Shown one piece after another: positions 1-7,744 of a stretch of DNA of 35,276 nucleotides. Origin of the DNA: Terriglobales bacterium (GTDB lineage Bacteria; Acidobacteriota; Terriglobia; Terriglobales; Acidobacteriaceae); the NCBI GenBank assembly GCA_025934025.1, contig JAICYU010000013.1, positions 1-35,276 on the forward strand. Direction: 5' to 3'. The translations under genes were made by a program, and so were the position numbers. Position 1 is the first letter of the stretch, and every line of letters starts with the position of its first letter. Under the pieces are notes generated by a model. That model was given only the letters and a program-made list of their open reading frames with translations. It did not search any database and was not told the origin of the DNA.

Positions 1-1749
1 CTTCAGCAGGATGGGTCGCGCAAGCTGCGCTTCAGCGTGAAACGCGTGATGATGATCGCGCAGCGGCTCTATGAAGGCATCGAACTGGGCGATGAGGGTT
101 CGGTCGGTCTCATCACTTACATGCGTACCGACTCGGTGCGCGTTTCCAATGATGCGGTGGCCGAGGTGCGGCAGTTCATTGACGGCACATACGGCAAAGA
201 GTTCCTGCCCGATTCACCGAATGCTTATAAGTCAAAGAAGGAGGCGCAGGAAGCGCATGAAGCCATCCGTCCGACCTCGGTGACCCGCCATCCGGACGAG
301 ATCAAGAAGTACCTGGGCGAAGACGAATACAAGGTTTATAAGCTGATCTGGCAGCGCTTTGTGGCATCGCAGATGATGCCCGCAGTGTTCGACCAGACGA
401 GCGTGGACATTGAAGCGAAGTCGGGCAATGAGTCGTTCACGTTCCGTGTTACCGGGTCCATCCTGAAGTTTGAAGGCTTCCTGAAGGTTTACGAAGAGGC
501 CAAGGAAGCGAAGGATGAAGAAGATGAAGCGCTCAAGCACAAGCTGCCGCCGCTGGAAATCGGCCAGAGGCTGACCCTGCGCGAACTGAAACCGGAGCAG
601 CACTTCACTGAGCCGCCGCCGCGCTACAACGAAGCGTCGCTGGTGAAGGAGTTGGAAGAGCGCGGGATCGGGCGGCCGTCAACTTACGCCACCATTCTCT
701 CTACTATCCAGGAGCGGCAGTACGTCACCAAAACCGGCGGCAAGTTTGCGCCGACGGAAATCGGGTTGGTCGTGACTGATCTGCTGGTGGAAAACTTTGC
801 CGACATCTTCGATCCCCAATATACCGCGCGCCTCGAAGAGGAACTGGACGAGATCGAAGAAGGTAAGGAGAAGTGGAAGGACGCGCTAGGTGAGTTCTAC
901 AAGAAATTTGAAAAGGACCTCCGCTATGCCCAGAAGCACATGGAAAACATCAAGCGGATGGAGAAGCCCACGGAAGAAAAATGCGAGCGTTGCGGCTCTC
1001 CGCTGGTGCTCAAGTGGGGCAAGCACGGGTCCTTCTATGCTTGCAGTGCCTATAAAAAGGACGATCCCAATAGCTGCACCTTCACCAAAGAGAATCCAGT
1101 CAACCTTCCCGATCTGGACACGGCGGAAATGCCCGAGACCGGACAGGATGAATACTGCGAGAACTGCGGCCGTGTAATGGTGCTGAAGCGCGGTCGCTTT
1201 GGCCAGTTCATGGCCTGTACCGGCTACCCCGATTGCAAGACAACGCGCCGGTTGGATCAGGGAAAGAAGGTCCCCGACATCGCCATGGAAGAGACCTGCC
1301 CGCAATGCGGACGCAATATGGTGCTTCGGCATGGCCGTTACGGCGAGTTCATCTCGTGCAGCGGCTATCCCGAGTGCAAGTACATCAAGCAGAACTTTAT
1401 CGGGGTGAAATGTCCGCAGTGCAAAGACGGCGAGCTGGCGGAAAAGAAGGCGCGCCGGCGCGGCAACATCTTCTACGGATGCTCGAATTATCCCAAGTGC
1501 GATTTCACCTCGGCGTACAAGCCTGTGGCCGAGAAGTGTCCGGAATGCGGCAGCCCGTACCTGCTGGAAAAGCATTTGAAGTCGGGGTCCATGCTGGTCT
1601 GCCCGAACAACACGAAGAAATCGGCCGACGAGGAAGAAGCTAAGCCGAAGCGGGGCAAGAAAGGCAAACCTGCCAAGGAAGAAGCCGCACCCGCTACAGT
1701 CAAGTGCGATTACTCGCGTCCGATCCCTGCGCCGGCAGTTGTGGCGTGA
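1..1749 (+). CDS. topA: DNA topoisomerase I, 3' part (5' end outside window)
   Basis: Type IA topoisomerase, which relaxes negative supercoils by cutting one strand through a phosphotyrosine link. The frame is open from base 1, so the N-terminal Toprim domain lies outside the window; the GTG at 37 is internal. Window codon 40 is the tyrosine of the GLITYMRTDS motif, the expected catalytic residue. The rest of the type IA core follows to about residue 310 (ERGIGRPSTYATI, the conserved gate segment). The C-terminus carries topoisomerase zinc ribbons beginning near residues 328, 386, 433, 471 and 513. The first four show a CxxC pair followed by a later Cys pair (for example CTGYPDC, CSGYPEC, CSNYPKC); the fifth lacks the last cysteine. 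A Lys/Glu-rich tail follows. Several ribbons are usual for bacterial TopA. It ends 6 bp from the convergent TPR gene, with no obvious terminator between. Confidence 0.97.
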   Translation, partial: LQQDGSRKLRFSVKRVMMIAQRLYEGIELGDEGSVGLITYMRTDSVRVSNDAVAEVRQFIDGTYGKEFLPDSPNAYKSKKEAQEAHEAIRPTSVTRHPDEIKKYLGEDEYKVYKLIWQRFVASQMMPAVFDQTSVDIEAKSGNESFTFRVTGSILKFEGFLKVYEEAKEAKDEEDEALKHKLPPLEIGQRLTLRELKPEQHFTEPPPRYNEASLVKELEERGIGRPSTYATILSTIQERQYVTKTGGKFAPTEIGLVVTDLLVENFADIFDPQYTARLEEELDEIEEGKEKWKDALGEFYKKFEKDLRYAQKHMENIKRMEKPTEEKCERCGSPLVLKWGKHGSFYACSAYKKDDPNSCTFTKENPVNLPDLDTAEMPETGQDEYCENCGRVMVLKRGRFGQFMACTGYPDCKTTRRLDQGKKVPDIAMEETCPQCGRNMVLRHGRYGEFISCSGYPECKYIKQNFIGVKCPQCKDGELAEKKARRRGNIFYGCSNYPKCDFTSAYKPVAEKCPECGSPYLLEKHLKSGSMLVCPNNTKKSADEEEAKPKRGKKGKPAKEEAAPATVKCDYSRPIPAPAVVA

Positions 1750-1755
1750 AGTGGA

Positions 1756-2268
1756 TCAGTCCCGCAGAAGCGGCGGAGCATCGCTGAATTCGAATTCTTC
1801 CTTCTCCTGCGCGCCCTCGGGAATGGATTGCATCAATCGCAGGCAGCGGTTCCAGCGCAGCAGGGCGTCGTCATTTCCTGCGGGGCGGACCTTCTCCGCC
1901 TCGTCAAAATATTCCATTGCTCTTTGAAAGCTGGCGAGCATGCTGTGCGCCATGTGGCCGGCGCGCATTTGAGCCTTGGCATGGCGCTCATGCAGAATGC
2001 CCAGATAGTATGCGCGTTCATAGGCACTGCCGAGCTTCTCAAAGCAGGACCGGGCTTCGCTGTGGCGGTCGGCCATGGCGCCGGTGAACTGGTCAGTGAT
2101 GGCCAGGCCGAGCAGGCGCAGAGCCATTTGATGTTCGGGATCCACGGCGAGAATGTCGCGGCAGATGGATTCCGCTTCTTCAGCCTGGTTCAGATAGCGG
2201 TAGTGCTGCACTTTGGCCAGCGCTTCAGGGATCGAATTTTTGGAGATGGTCTTGAACTCACGTTGCAT
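1756..2268 (-). CDS. TPR-like helical protein, function unknown
   Basis: A 170-aa soluble, alpha-helical protein without signal peptide. Residues about 14-47 look like a tetratricopeptide repeat (LNQAEEAESICRDILAVDP), and further helical pairs around 65-145 (FEKLGSAYERAYYLGILHER, AMEYFDEAEKVRP) resemble degenerate TPRs. TPRs are protein-interaction scaffolds; no enzymatic motif is visible. The start is supported by GGAGG seven bases before ATG. It lies 23 bp downstream of sdhB in the same direction, so it is probably the last gene of the sdh transcript. A role in complex II assembly is only a guess from position. Confidence 0.8.
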   Translation of the reverse strand: MQREFKTISKNSIPEALAKVQHYRYLNQAEEAESICRDILAVDPEHQMALRLLGLAITDQFTGAMADRHSEARSCFEKLGSAYERAYYLGILHERHAKAQMRAGHMAHSMLASFQRAMEYFDEAEKVRPAGNDDALLRWNRCLRLMQSIPEGAQEKEEFEFSDAPPLLRD

Positions 2269-2291
2269 GATCCAGCCTCCGCTGAACTATT

Positions 2292-3035
2292 CTAGTCCGG
2301 CTTGGGCGCGCCGCGAATCTTGCGGACGAGTTTGAGAATGGGATCGTAGAACTCATCCACCACGCGCTCTTTCAACGGGATGATGGCATTGTCAGTGATA
2401 TGGATCTCTTCCGGGCAGACCTCAGTACAGCACTTGGTGATGTTGCAGTAGCCGATCCCAAGCTCGTCCTTCAGCAACCGCGCGCGATTGCGCGAATCGA
2501 GCGGGTGCATCTCCAATGCAGCGGTACGCACAAAGAAGCGTGGCCCGCCAAATTCCTCTTTCTTGTTGTGGTCGCGCAGCACATGGCAGACGTTCTGGCA
2601 GAGAAAGCATTCGATGCACTTGCGGAACTCTTGCCCGCGCTCCACGTCTTCCTGATACATCTTCCATTTCGCGTCGGGCTTGGGCGCGAAGGCCGGAATC
2701 TTTTTGTTGACGCGGTAATTCCAGGAGACGTCGGTCACCAAGTCTTTGATGACAGGGAAACTCTTCATGGGATAGACGGTGATCGGCTTATCTTGCGGGA
2801 GCGAATCCATGCGGGTTTTGCAGGTAAGCCGTGGACGGCCATTGACTTCGGCCGAGCAGGAGCCGCACTTGCCGGCCTTGCAGTTCCAGCGGACGGCGAG
2901 ATCAGGTTCAAGATGTCCTTGGACGTAATGCAGCGCGTCGAGCACGACCATGCCCGGCGCAATCGGAACGGAGTATTGCTTCGCGCCGCCCGATTCGCGA
3001 TCGCCTCGAAATACCTCAAGGATTGCCTCTGCCAT
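2292..3035 (-). CDS. sdhB: Succinate dehydrogenase/fumarate reductase iron-sulfur subunit
   Basis: A 247-aa electron-transfer subunit of complex II, passing electrons from the flavoprotein to the membrane anchor. Residues 52-72 carry the plant-ferredoxin-type [2Fe-2S] motif (C52, C57, C60, C72). C140, C143, C146 and C150 (CIECFLCQNVC) and C197, C202, C203 and C207 before a proline (CCTEVCP) supply the [4Fe-4S] and [3Fe-4S] ligands of the C-terminal domain. Length is normal for SdhB. The start is well fixed by AGGAGG four to five bases upstream of ATG. It follows sdhA but is separated from it by a small 84-aa gene, an unusual arrangement. Confidence 0.96.
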   Translation of the reverse strand: MAEAILEVFRGDRESGGAKQYSVPIAPGMVVLDALHYVQGHLEPDLAVRWNCKAGKCGSCSAEVNGRPRLTCKTRMDSLPQDKPITVYPMKSFPVIKDLVTDVSWNYRVNKKIPAFAPKPDAKWKMYQEDVERGQEFRKCIECFLCQNVCHVLRDHNKKEEFGGPRFFVRTAALEMHPLDSRNRARLLKDELGIGYCNITKCCTEVCPEEIHITDNAIIPLKERVVDEFYDPILKLVRKIRGAPKPD

Positions 3036-3054
3036 GGATCCTCCTGCTGGTTTG

Positions 3055-3309
3055 TCAGGCTCTGGAAACGAACTTCAAATTGTCGAAATCATATTCAGCG
3101 TGTTCAATCTGATCGGCAGCTATGAACAAGCTCCCGAATTCTGGAGTGTCAGAGATCATGATCCCGCCCCCGAATTCGGTGAAATACCAGTTCATCGCTG
3201 GATCTTCCTGCTCTCCTTCAACTACGAATTCGATCTTTCCAGGTTTGCCATGCAATTGAACCAGATCACCCGCCCTGATTTGTTCACCCGATTTGTACGT
3301 GAACGGCAT
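3055..3309 (-). CDS. Small conserved-looking protein between sdhA and sdhB
   Basis: An 84-aa acidic soluble protein. It begins MPFTYKSGEQIRAGDLVQLH, then GKPGKIEFVV and a C-terminal part with FGGGIMISDTPEFGSLF. The beta-rich pattern with GD-hydrophobic-xxxGxxG spacing resembles small SH3-like barrel proteins; I do not recognise a named family with certainty. A GTG lies one codon upstream of the chosen ATG and could be the start. No clear Shine-Dalgarno sequence is visible. It ends 19 bp before sdhB and so is probably co-transcribed with it. No function can be assigned from sequence. Confidence 0.65.
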   Translation of the reverse strand: MPFTYKSGEQIRAGDLVQLHGKPGKIEFVVEGEQEDPAMNWYFTEFGGGIMISDTPEFGSLFIAADQIEHAEYDFDNLKFVSRA

Positions 3310-3321
3310 CACGCTTATACA

Positions 3322-3374
3322 GGGGCTAAAGCCCTCCGTTTAACATCGTCTACGGCACGAGTAAACTCGTGCCC
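3322..3374. repeat. Twin palindromes, REP-like intergenic element
   Basis: Two perfect palindromes sit in the 144-bp gap between sdhA and the 84-aa gene. The first is GGGCT-AA-AGCCC at 3323-3334. The second is GGCACGAGT-AA-ACTCGTGCC at 3354-3373, a 9-bp arm with a two-base centre. Paired GC-rich palindromes with a short spacer are the pattern of REP/BIME-type dispersed elements. In the leftward mRNA they would form two stable hairpins, which could limit readthrough or protect upstream mRNA. Neither hairpin has a T-run on the minus strand, so simple intrinsic termination is unlikely. Confidence 0.6.
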
Positions 3375-3453
3375 TGACCCGTCTTGCACATGGACATGGA
3401 ATCGACGAACGATGCTGTTCTTTTTCTTCAGCTTCGGATTTCAATCACAAAAG

Positions 3454-5196
3454 CTATTTCGCCGCTCCCAGCGTCGCTTCCTCGGCTAACAGTTGCTTCA
3501 AGTCGTCAGGCAATTCTTTCACCGGCACCTGACGCAGCTTCATCACGCCCGCTTCGCGTGAAGTGACGTTGTTCTGACGGCCCCACTGTTCATCGTAGCC
3601 GGGAAAATCAATCCGGCTGTGAGCGCCGCGGCTTTCCTTGCGGGCCAATGCGCTGCGCGTGACTGCTTCCGAGACAGTGAGCATGGATTTGAGATCGCGG
3701 GCCAGGTGCCATCCTGGGTTAAACATCCGCGATCCTTCAACACGTACGTGCGCTGCGCGCGCCTTCAGCTTTTCGAGTTCATTGAGCGCCTTGGTCATGT
3801 CTTCTTCCGTACGGAAGATGCCAACCAGGTTCTGCATCACTTCCTGAAGGTCGCGATGGACGGAGTACGGGTTTTCTCCGGGAGAACGGTCAAATGGAGC
3901 GAGCATTTCGCGCTCAGCCTCGGCAATCTGTTGCTGGTCAATCACGCCGTGAGCCGTGGATTTGGCATGCTGCGTGGCCGAGAGACCAGCGCGGCGACCG
4001 AAGACCAGCAGATCGGATAGCGAGTTGCCGCCCAGGCGGTTGGCGCCGTGCAATCCGGCGGCAGCTTCGCCGGCGGCAAAGAGGCCAGGCACAGATGCCT
4101 GAGCCGTCTCGGCCTCCACGCGAATGCCCCCCATCATGTAGTGGCAAGTAGGCCCAACTTCCATCGGGCCTTTGGTGATGTCCACATCAGCCAATTCCTT
4201 GAACTGGTGGTACATGCTGGGCAGTTTCTTCTTCACGTACTCGGCAGGCTTGTGCGAGATATCGAGAAACGCGCCGCCATGCTCGCTGCCGCGGCCTTCC
4301 TTAACTTCGGTGTAGATTGACCGCGCAACTACATCGCGGGTGGAAAGTTCCATGCGCTTGGGATCGTACTTTTCCATGAAGCGCTCGCCATTCTTGTTGC
4401 GCAGAATCCCGCCTTCGCCGCGCACCGCCTCGGTCACCAGGATGCCTTGCACGCCAGGAGGCCAGACCATGCCGGTGGGGTGGAACTGGACAAACTCCAT
4501 GTCCTGAAGGTCGGCGCCTGCTTCATAGGCCAGCGCCATGCCGTCTCCGGTGTACTCCCAAGAGTTGGAGGTCACGCGATACGCTTTGCCGATGCCTCCG
4601 GTGGCAATAACGATCGCTTTCGCGCGAAACACGACGAAGCGGCCCTGCTCGCGCCAGTAACCGAACGCGCCCGAGATACGGCCATCACTCGTAAGCAACC
4701 GGATGATGGTGCACTCCATGAAGACGTCGAAGCCCTGCTGCACTCCGCGATCCTGGAGAGTGCGGATCATCTCCAGGCCGGTGCGGTCGCCGACGTGGCA
4801 GAGCCGTTTGAAACTATGGCCGCCGAAAGCGCGCTGAAGGATTTCGCCGTCAGATGTGCGATCAAAGAGTGCGCCCCACTGCTCCAACTCGCGCACCCGG
4901 TCAGGAGCCTCCTGAGCGTGGAGCTGCGCCATGCGCCAGTTGTTGAGGCGCTTGCCTCCGTTCATGGTGTCACGGAAGTGGGTCTTCCAGTTGTCGGCTT
5001 TGTCCACGTTAGCCATGGCGGCCGCGATGCCGCCTTCAGCCATCACGGTGTGAGCTTTGCCGAGAAGCGACTTCGATACCACGGCAACGCGTGCGCCCTG
5101 GGCCAGCGCTTCAATGGCAGCGCGCAGTCCGGCGCCGCCCGCGCCGATGATCAAGACATCGTACTCGTGAGTTTCGTACTTGGAAATGTCAGTCAC
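3454..5196 (-). CDS. sdhA: Succinate dehydrogenase/fumarate reductase flavoprotein subunit
   Basis: A 580-aa catalytic subunit of complex II (succinate to fumarate). Visible features are the N-terminal Rossmann FAD motif IIGAGGAG (about 16-23), the segment AHTVMAEGGI in which H49 matches the covalently flavinylated histidine of SdhA/FrdA, the substrate region around QFHPTGM and EAVRGEGG, and the C-terminal FAD segment HGANRLGGNSLSDLLVFGRRAG. The reading frame continues upstream inside sdhC, but the family N-terminus fits the GTG at 5196. That GTG overlaps the sdhC stop by four bases (GTGA), implying translational coupling, with AAGGA about 12 bases upstream. Confidence 0.96.
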   Translation of the reverse strand: MTDISKYETHEYDVLIIGAGGAGLRAAIEALAQGARVAVVSKSLLGKAHTVMAEGGIAAAMANVDKADNWKTHFRDTMNGGKRLNNWRMAQLHAQEAPDRVRELEQWGALFDRTSDGEILQRAFGGHSFKRLCHVGDRTGLEMIRTLQDRGVQQGFDVFMECTIIRLLTSDGRISGAFGYWREQGRFVVFRAKAIVIATGGIGKAYRVTSNSWEYTGDGMALAYEAGADLQDMEFVQFHPTGMVWPPGVQGILVTEAVRGEGGILRNKNGERFMEKYDPKRMELSTRDVVARSIYTEVKEGRGSEHGGAFLDISHKPAEYVKKKLPSMYHQFKELADVDITKGPMEVGPTCHYMMGGIRVEAETAQASVPGLFAAGEAAAGLHGANRLGGNSLSDLLVFGRRAGLSATQHAKSTAHGVIDQQQIAEAEREMLAPFDRSPGENPYSVHRDLQEVMQNLVGIFRTEEDMTKALNELEKLKARAAHVRVEGSRMFNPGWHLARDLKSMLTVSEAVTRSALARKESRGAHSRIDFPGYDEQWGRQNNVTSREAGVMKLRQVPVKELPDDLKQLLAEEATLGAAK

Positions 5197-5957
5197 AGAA
5201 TTCTGAAGTCCTTGATAGCGCCGGTGGCGACCATGCGAATGTAAAAGTCGGCAAAACCGACCCAGAACAAACTCAGCCAGGCATAGAGCATATGATGGGC
5301 GTTGAGCCAGCTTATACCTCGCCATCCGCTGTGGCGCGTTTGGTTGAAGGCAGAGCAGGAGAAGCAGTCCAGCCGGCCGCCGATCAAGTGCCGCAGCGAG
5401 TGGCAGGAGAAAAGATAAACGGTGAGCAGGATGATGTTTACCAGCAGCACCAGCGTGCCCACGCCGATGCCGAAGTGCCCATTCCACCAGAAGGCGCGAA
5501 CCACGTCAGACCAGAGGAAGACAAGAAACACGACGGCTACGTAAAGGAAGTAGCGATGAATGTTCTGCCACAGAAATGGGAAGCGCGTCTCGCCGGAGTA
5601 GTGGCGGTGACGGCGCTCGCTTACCGCGCATGCCGGCGGATCGAGGAAGAACGCTCGATAGTAAGCCTTGCGGTAGTAGTAGCAGGTAACGCGAAAGCCC
5701 AGCGGGAAAATGAGGATGATCAGGGCGGGAGAAATCAGCCTGGGTATCCATCGGTGCTGAGCATCAATCAGCGGTGAGTAAAACGGGGAGAGATACGGGC
5801 CCCACTGATAGTACGCGCCTTCGAATGCCCGCAGCGTGGCGTAGATGGCGAATGCGCCCAAGCCCACGACCACAGGAAGAACTTCCCACCACCAGGCGTC
5901 GCGGCGCAAGGTGCGCCCGAATCCCTGCGGGACGACAGAACTTCTTAGTTCGGCCAA
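5193..5957 (-). CDS. sdhC: Succinate dehydrogenase cytochrome b-type membrane anchor
   Basis: A 254-aa integral membrane protein anchoring SdhAB and delivering electrons to quinone. About five hydrophobic segments can be seen near residues 23-45, 70-95, 128-150, 160-182 and 225-245. Histidines in or near membrane segments (for example NIHRYF, SCHSLRHLIGG, NAHHMLYAW) are candidate haem ligands. The single five-helix subunit resembles the fused-anchor type rather than the separate SdhC/SdhD of E. coli. The start is a TTG supported by GGAGG six bases upstream. First gene of the leftward sdhC-sdhA-84aa-sdhB-TPR cluster. I saw no convincing promoter in the 99 bp before it, so readthrough from mlaEF is possible. 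Confidence 0.88.
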   Translation of the reverse strand: MAELRSSVVPQGFGRTLRRDAWWWEVLPVVVGLGAFAIYATLRAFEGAYYQWGPYLSPFYSPLIDAQHRWIPRLISPALIILIFPLGFRVTCYYYRKAYYRAFFLDPPACAVSERRHRHYSGETRFPFLWQNIHRYFLYVAVVFLVFLWSDVVRAFWWNGHFGIGVGTLVLLVNIILLTVYLFSCHSLRHLIGGRLDCFSCSAFNQTRHSGWRGISWLNAHHMLYAWLSLFWVGFADFYIRMVATGAIKDFRIL

Positions 5958-6056
5958 AACCAGCCTCCAGGGCGGATCTGACTACTTGCGTTTGCGAGGG
6001 ATAAGTGTAGCAAAGGAATGCAAGTGGGCTGTTCGGAAAACTGGGGACGGTGCAGT

Positions 6057-6899
6057 TCAGGAGATATATTCCCGGATATACGGATCCTGGATTTGCGCCA
6101 GATCGTGGGCGGTGCCATCGAAGATGACTTTCCCGTCGCGTAGGACCATGAAGCTGGTGTGGACATCGCGCATCGGGCGGCCATTCACCGGTTTCATCGA
6201 GTGAGTGGCAGGATCGTAGTAATGGCTGGCCAGCATAAAGCCATCCTGCAAGCGATGGCTCACCAGCAGCGCGCTGGTGCGGGCCACGTCACGCTGCTTC
6301 ATGATCAACTCAATAATCGTGGTTGAGGTGATGGGATCGAGCCCGCCAGTAGGGGAATCATAGAGCAGCACCTCGGGATGGGTGATGATGGCCCGGGCAA
6401 TGCCAACGCGGCGCCGCATGCCGCCGGAGAGCTCCGATGGAAATTTATCAATCGCCTCCTCCAACTCGACAAAGCTGAGCGCCTCGCGAACGCGGCGGTC
6501 TACCTCAACTTCCGGCAGGTGCTCCTCCATAAGCCTGAAGGCAACGTTCTCCCGTACCGTCAGCGAATCGAACAGAGCGCTCTCCTGGAAGACGATGCCG
6601 ATCTGGCTGCGAAGGTCGAACAGTTCCTCTTCCCGCATGGCAGTAATGTCGTGTCCTAGGACATAGATGTGCCCGGAATCGGGCCGCAGCAGGCCCAGGC
6701 AGAGCTTCAGCATCGTGCTCTTGCCCGAACCAGCCACGCCGAGCACAACTTTTGTTTCGCCGCGCTTCAGTTCGAACGAAATCCCGTTCAGCACCTGGAG
6801 GTCTTCAAAACTCAAAGAAACGTCATCAAAGATGATCGTCTTGTGGACCGTATCCGGGCCGGGAGAAACCTGAACGGGCTGCTCTTCAAAGGGACTCAT
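6057..6899 (-). CDS. mlaF: MlaF/Ttg2A-type ABC transporter ATPase
   Basis: A 280-aa ATPase that would energise MlaE-type lipid transport at the inner membrane. Seen in order: Walker A GVAGSGKST (54-62), Q-loop Q105 (GIVFQESALFDSLTV, typical of the MlaF family), signature LSGGM (157-161), Walker B VLLYD (177-181), D-loop GGLDP and H-loop H215. The residue after the Walker B aspartate, normally the catalytic glutamate (DEPT), is serine here (DSPT, S182; codon TCC on the minus strand). A 20-residue N-terminal extension precedes the ABC fold. It starts three bases after the mlaE stop. No MlaD (MCE) gene is in the window. Confidence 0.93.
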   Translation of the reverse strand: MSPFEEQPVQVSPGPDTVHKTIIFDDVSLSFEDLQVLNGISFELKRGETKVVLGVAGSGKSTMLKLCLGLLRPDSGHIYVLGHDITAMREEELFDLRSQIGIVFQESALFDSLTVRENVAFRLMEEHLPEVEVDRRVREALSFVELEEAIDKFPSELSGGMRRRVGIARAIITHPEVLLYDSPTGGLDPITSTTIIELIMKQRDVARTSALLVSHRLQDGFMLASHYYDPATHSMKPVNGRPMRDVHTSFMVLRDGKVIFDGTAHDLAQIQDPYIREYIS

Positions 6900-6902
6900 G
6901 AA

Positions 6903-7676
6903 TCAGCGCAGCTCCAACAGGAATTGCGTCAGCACGACATCAATCGCCAAAATCAGCACGGAAGCCGCCACCACGGCCTGAGTGGTGGAGCGGCCCACCC
7001 CCTGCGTGCCTCCTTTGGTTTTCATGCCGTAGTAGCAGCCGATCGTCGCAATGATAAAGCCAAAGAAAATCGGCTTAACAAGCCCGGTGATTACGTCGTT
7101 GAACACGAGCGCCTGGTAGGCCGTGTTCCAGTACTGATAAGTATTTAGCTTCAGCTTAAAGAATGAAATGATGTACCCGCCAAAGAGTCCCACCAGGTCA
7201 GAAAGAATGGTGAGGAAAAAAAGCATGAAGATGGTGGCAATCACGCGCGGCGTCACCAGCTTTTTCATTGGATCGGTCCCCAGCGCGCGCATGGCGTCAA
7301 TCTGCTCCGTCACGCGCATGGAACCAAGTTCGCTGGCCATGCCGGAAGCGTTGCGCCCCGCCACCATCAAGCTGGTGAGCACGGGGCCAAGCTCGCGCAC
7401 CATGGAAAGTGAAACCAAGTTGCCGGTAAGTGAAAGCGATCCGAATCGCTCCAGCGTAGGCGAATAGTTCAGCGCCAGCACCATTCCGGTGAAAGTTCCG
7501 GTCAGCACCACAATGGGAAGGGAGCCAACGCCGATGAGGTCGGCCTGCTGGATGGCGTCAGCAAGGTAGAGCGGCTGGGCAAAAAGATTGGCCAGCGCCC
7601 GCGCGGAAAGCAACGAGTATTCCTGCACCGCCAGCAGGCTGCGCTTTACGTAATCGCCGGGGTGAAGGAGTTTCAT
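6903..7676 (-). CDS. mlaE: MlaE-type ABC transporter permease
   Basis: A 257-aa multi-pass permease of the MlaE (DUF140) family, the membrane core of the Mla/Tgd/Mce lipid transporters. Family hallmarks are GTFTGMVLALNY, the MVRELGPVLTSLMVAGR block, the SELGSMRVTEQIDAMRALG loop that contacts the ATPase, and the final VGRSTTQAVV segment followed by a C-terminal membrane helix. Length matches the family. It is the first gene of the mlaE-mlaF pair. There is no Shine-Dalgarno sequence; a promoter ending ten bases upstream (see entry at 7686) would give a 5' leader of only about three bases. Confidence 0.95.
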   Translation of the reverse strand: MKLLHPGDYVKRSLLAVQEYSLLSARALANLFAQPLYLADAIQQADLIGVGSLPIVVLTGTFTGMVLALNYSPTLERFGSLSLTGNLVSLSMVRELGPVLTSLMVAGRNASGMASELGSMRVTEQIDAMRALGTDPMKKLVTPRVIATIFMLFFLTILSDLVGLFGGYIISFFKLKLNTYQYWNTAYQALVFNDVITGLVKPIFFGFIIATIGCYYGMKTKGGTQGVGRSTTQAVVAASVLILAIDVVLTQFLLELR

Positions 7677-7685
7677 CCCAAAAGC

Positions 7686-7714
7686 ACTATAACAAATGCC
7701 CGATTACTTGACAC
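7686..7714 (-). promoter_or_regulatory. Predicted sigma70 promoter of mlaE
   Basis: On the minus strand, -35 GTGTCA (7709-7714) and -10 TATAGT (7686-7691) are separated by 17 bp. The expected transcription start is about three bases before the mlaE ATG, which would explain why that gene lacks a ribosome-binding site. The -35 box overlaps the -35 box of the divergent promoter at 7708. Confidence 0.5.
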
Positions 7715-7737
7715 TCAGCGCCCGCCGCTTGCAGAAT
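7708..7737 (+). promoter_or_regulatory. Predicted promoter of the selenoprotein gene
   Basis: TTGACA (7708-7713) is a perfect -35 box, followed after 18 bp by CAGAAT (7732-7737), four of six matches to TATAAT. Transcription would start at about 7744-7745, the first base of the in-frame ATG at 7745, giving a leaderless message. It shares its -35 region with the opposite mlaE promoter, so the two genes may compete for or share control. Confidence 0.4.
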
Positions 7738-7744
7738 GTGCCGC

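Noticed and set aside
886-1575. A 229-aa minus-strand frame inside topA.
   Set aside because: It is antisense to the zinc-ribbon region of a clearly coding gene, with Ala/Leu/Arg-rich composition typical of a shadow.
5197-5487. N-terminal extension of SdhA suggested by the longer open frame.
   Set aside because: The extra 97 codons lie inside sdhC, are unlike any SdhA N-terminus, and the GTG at 5196 gives the standard start with a four-base overlap.
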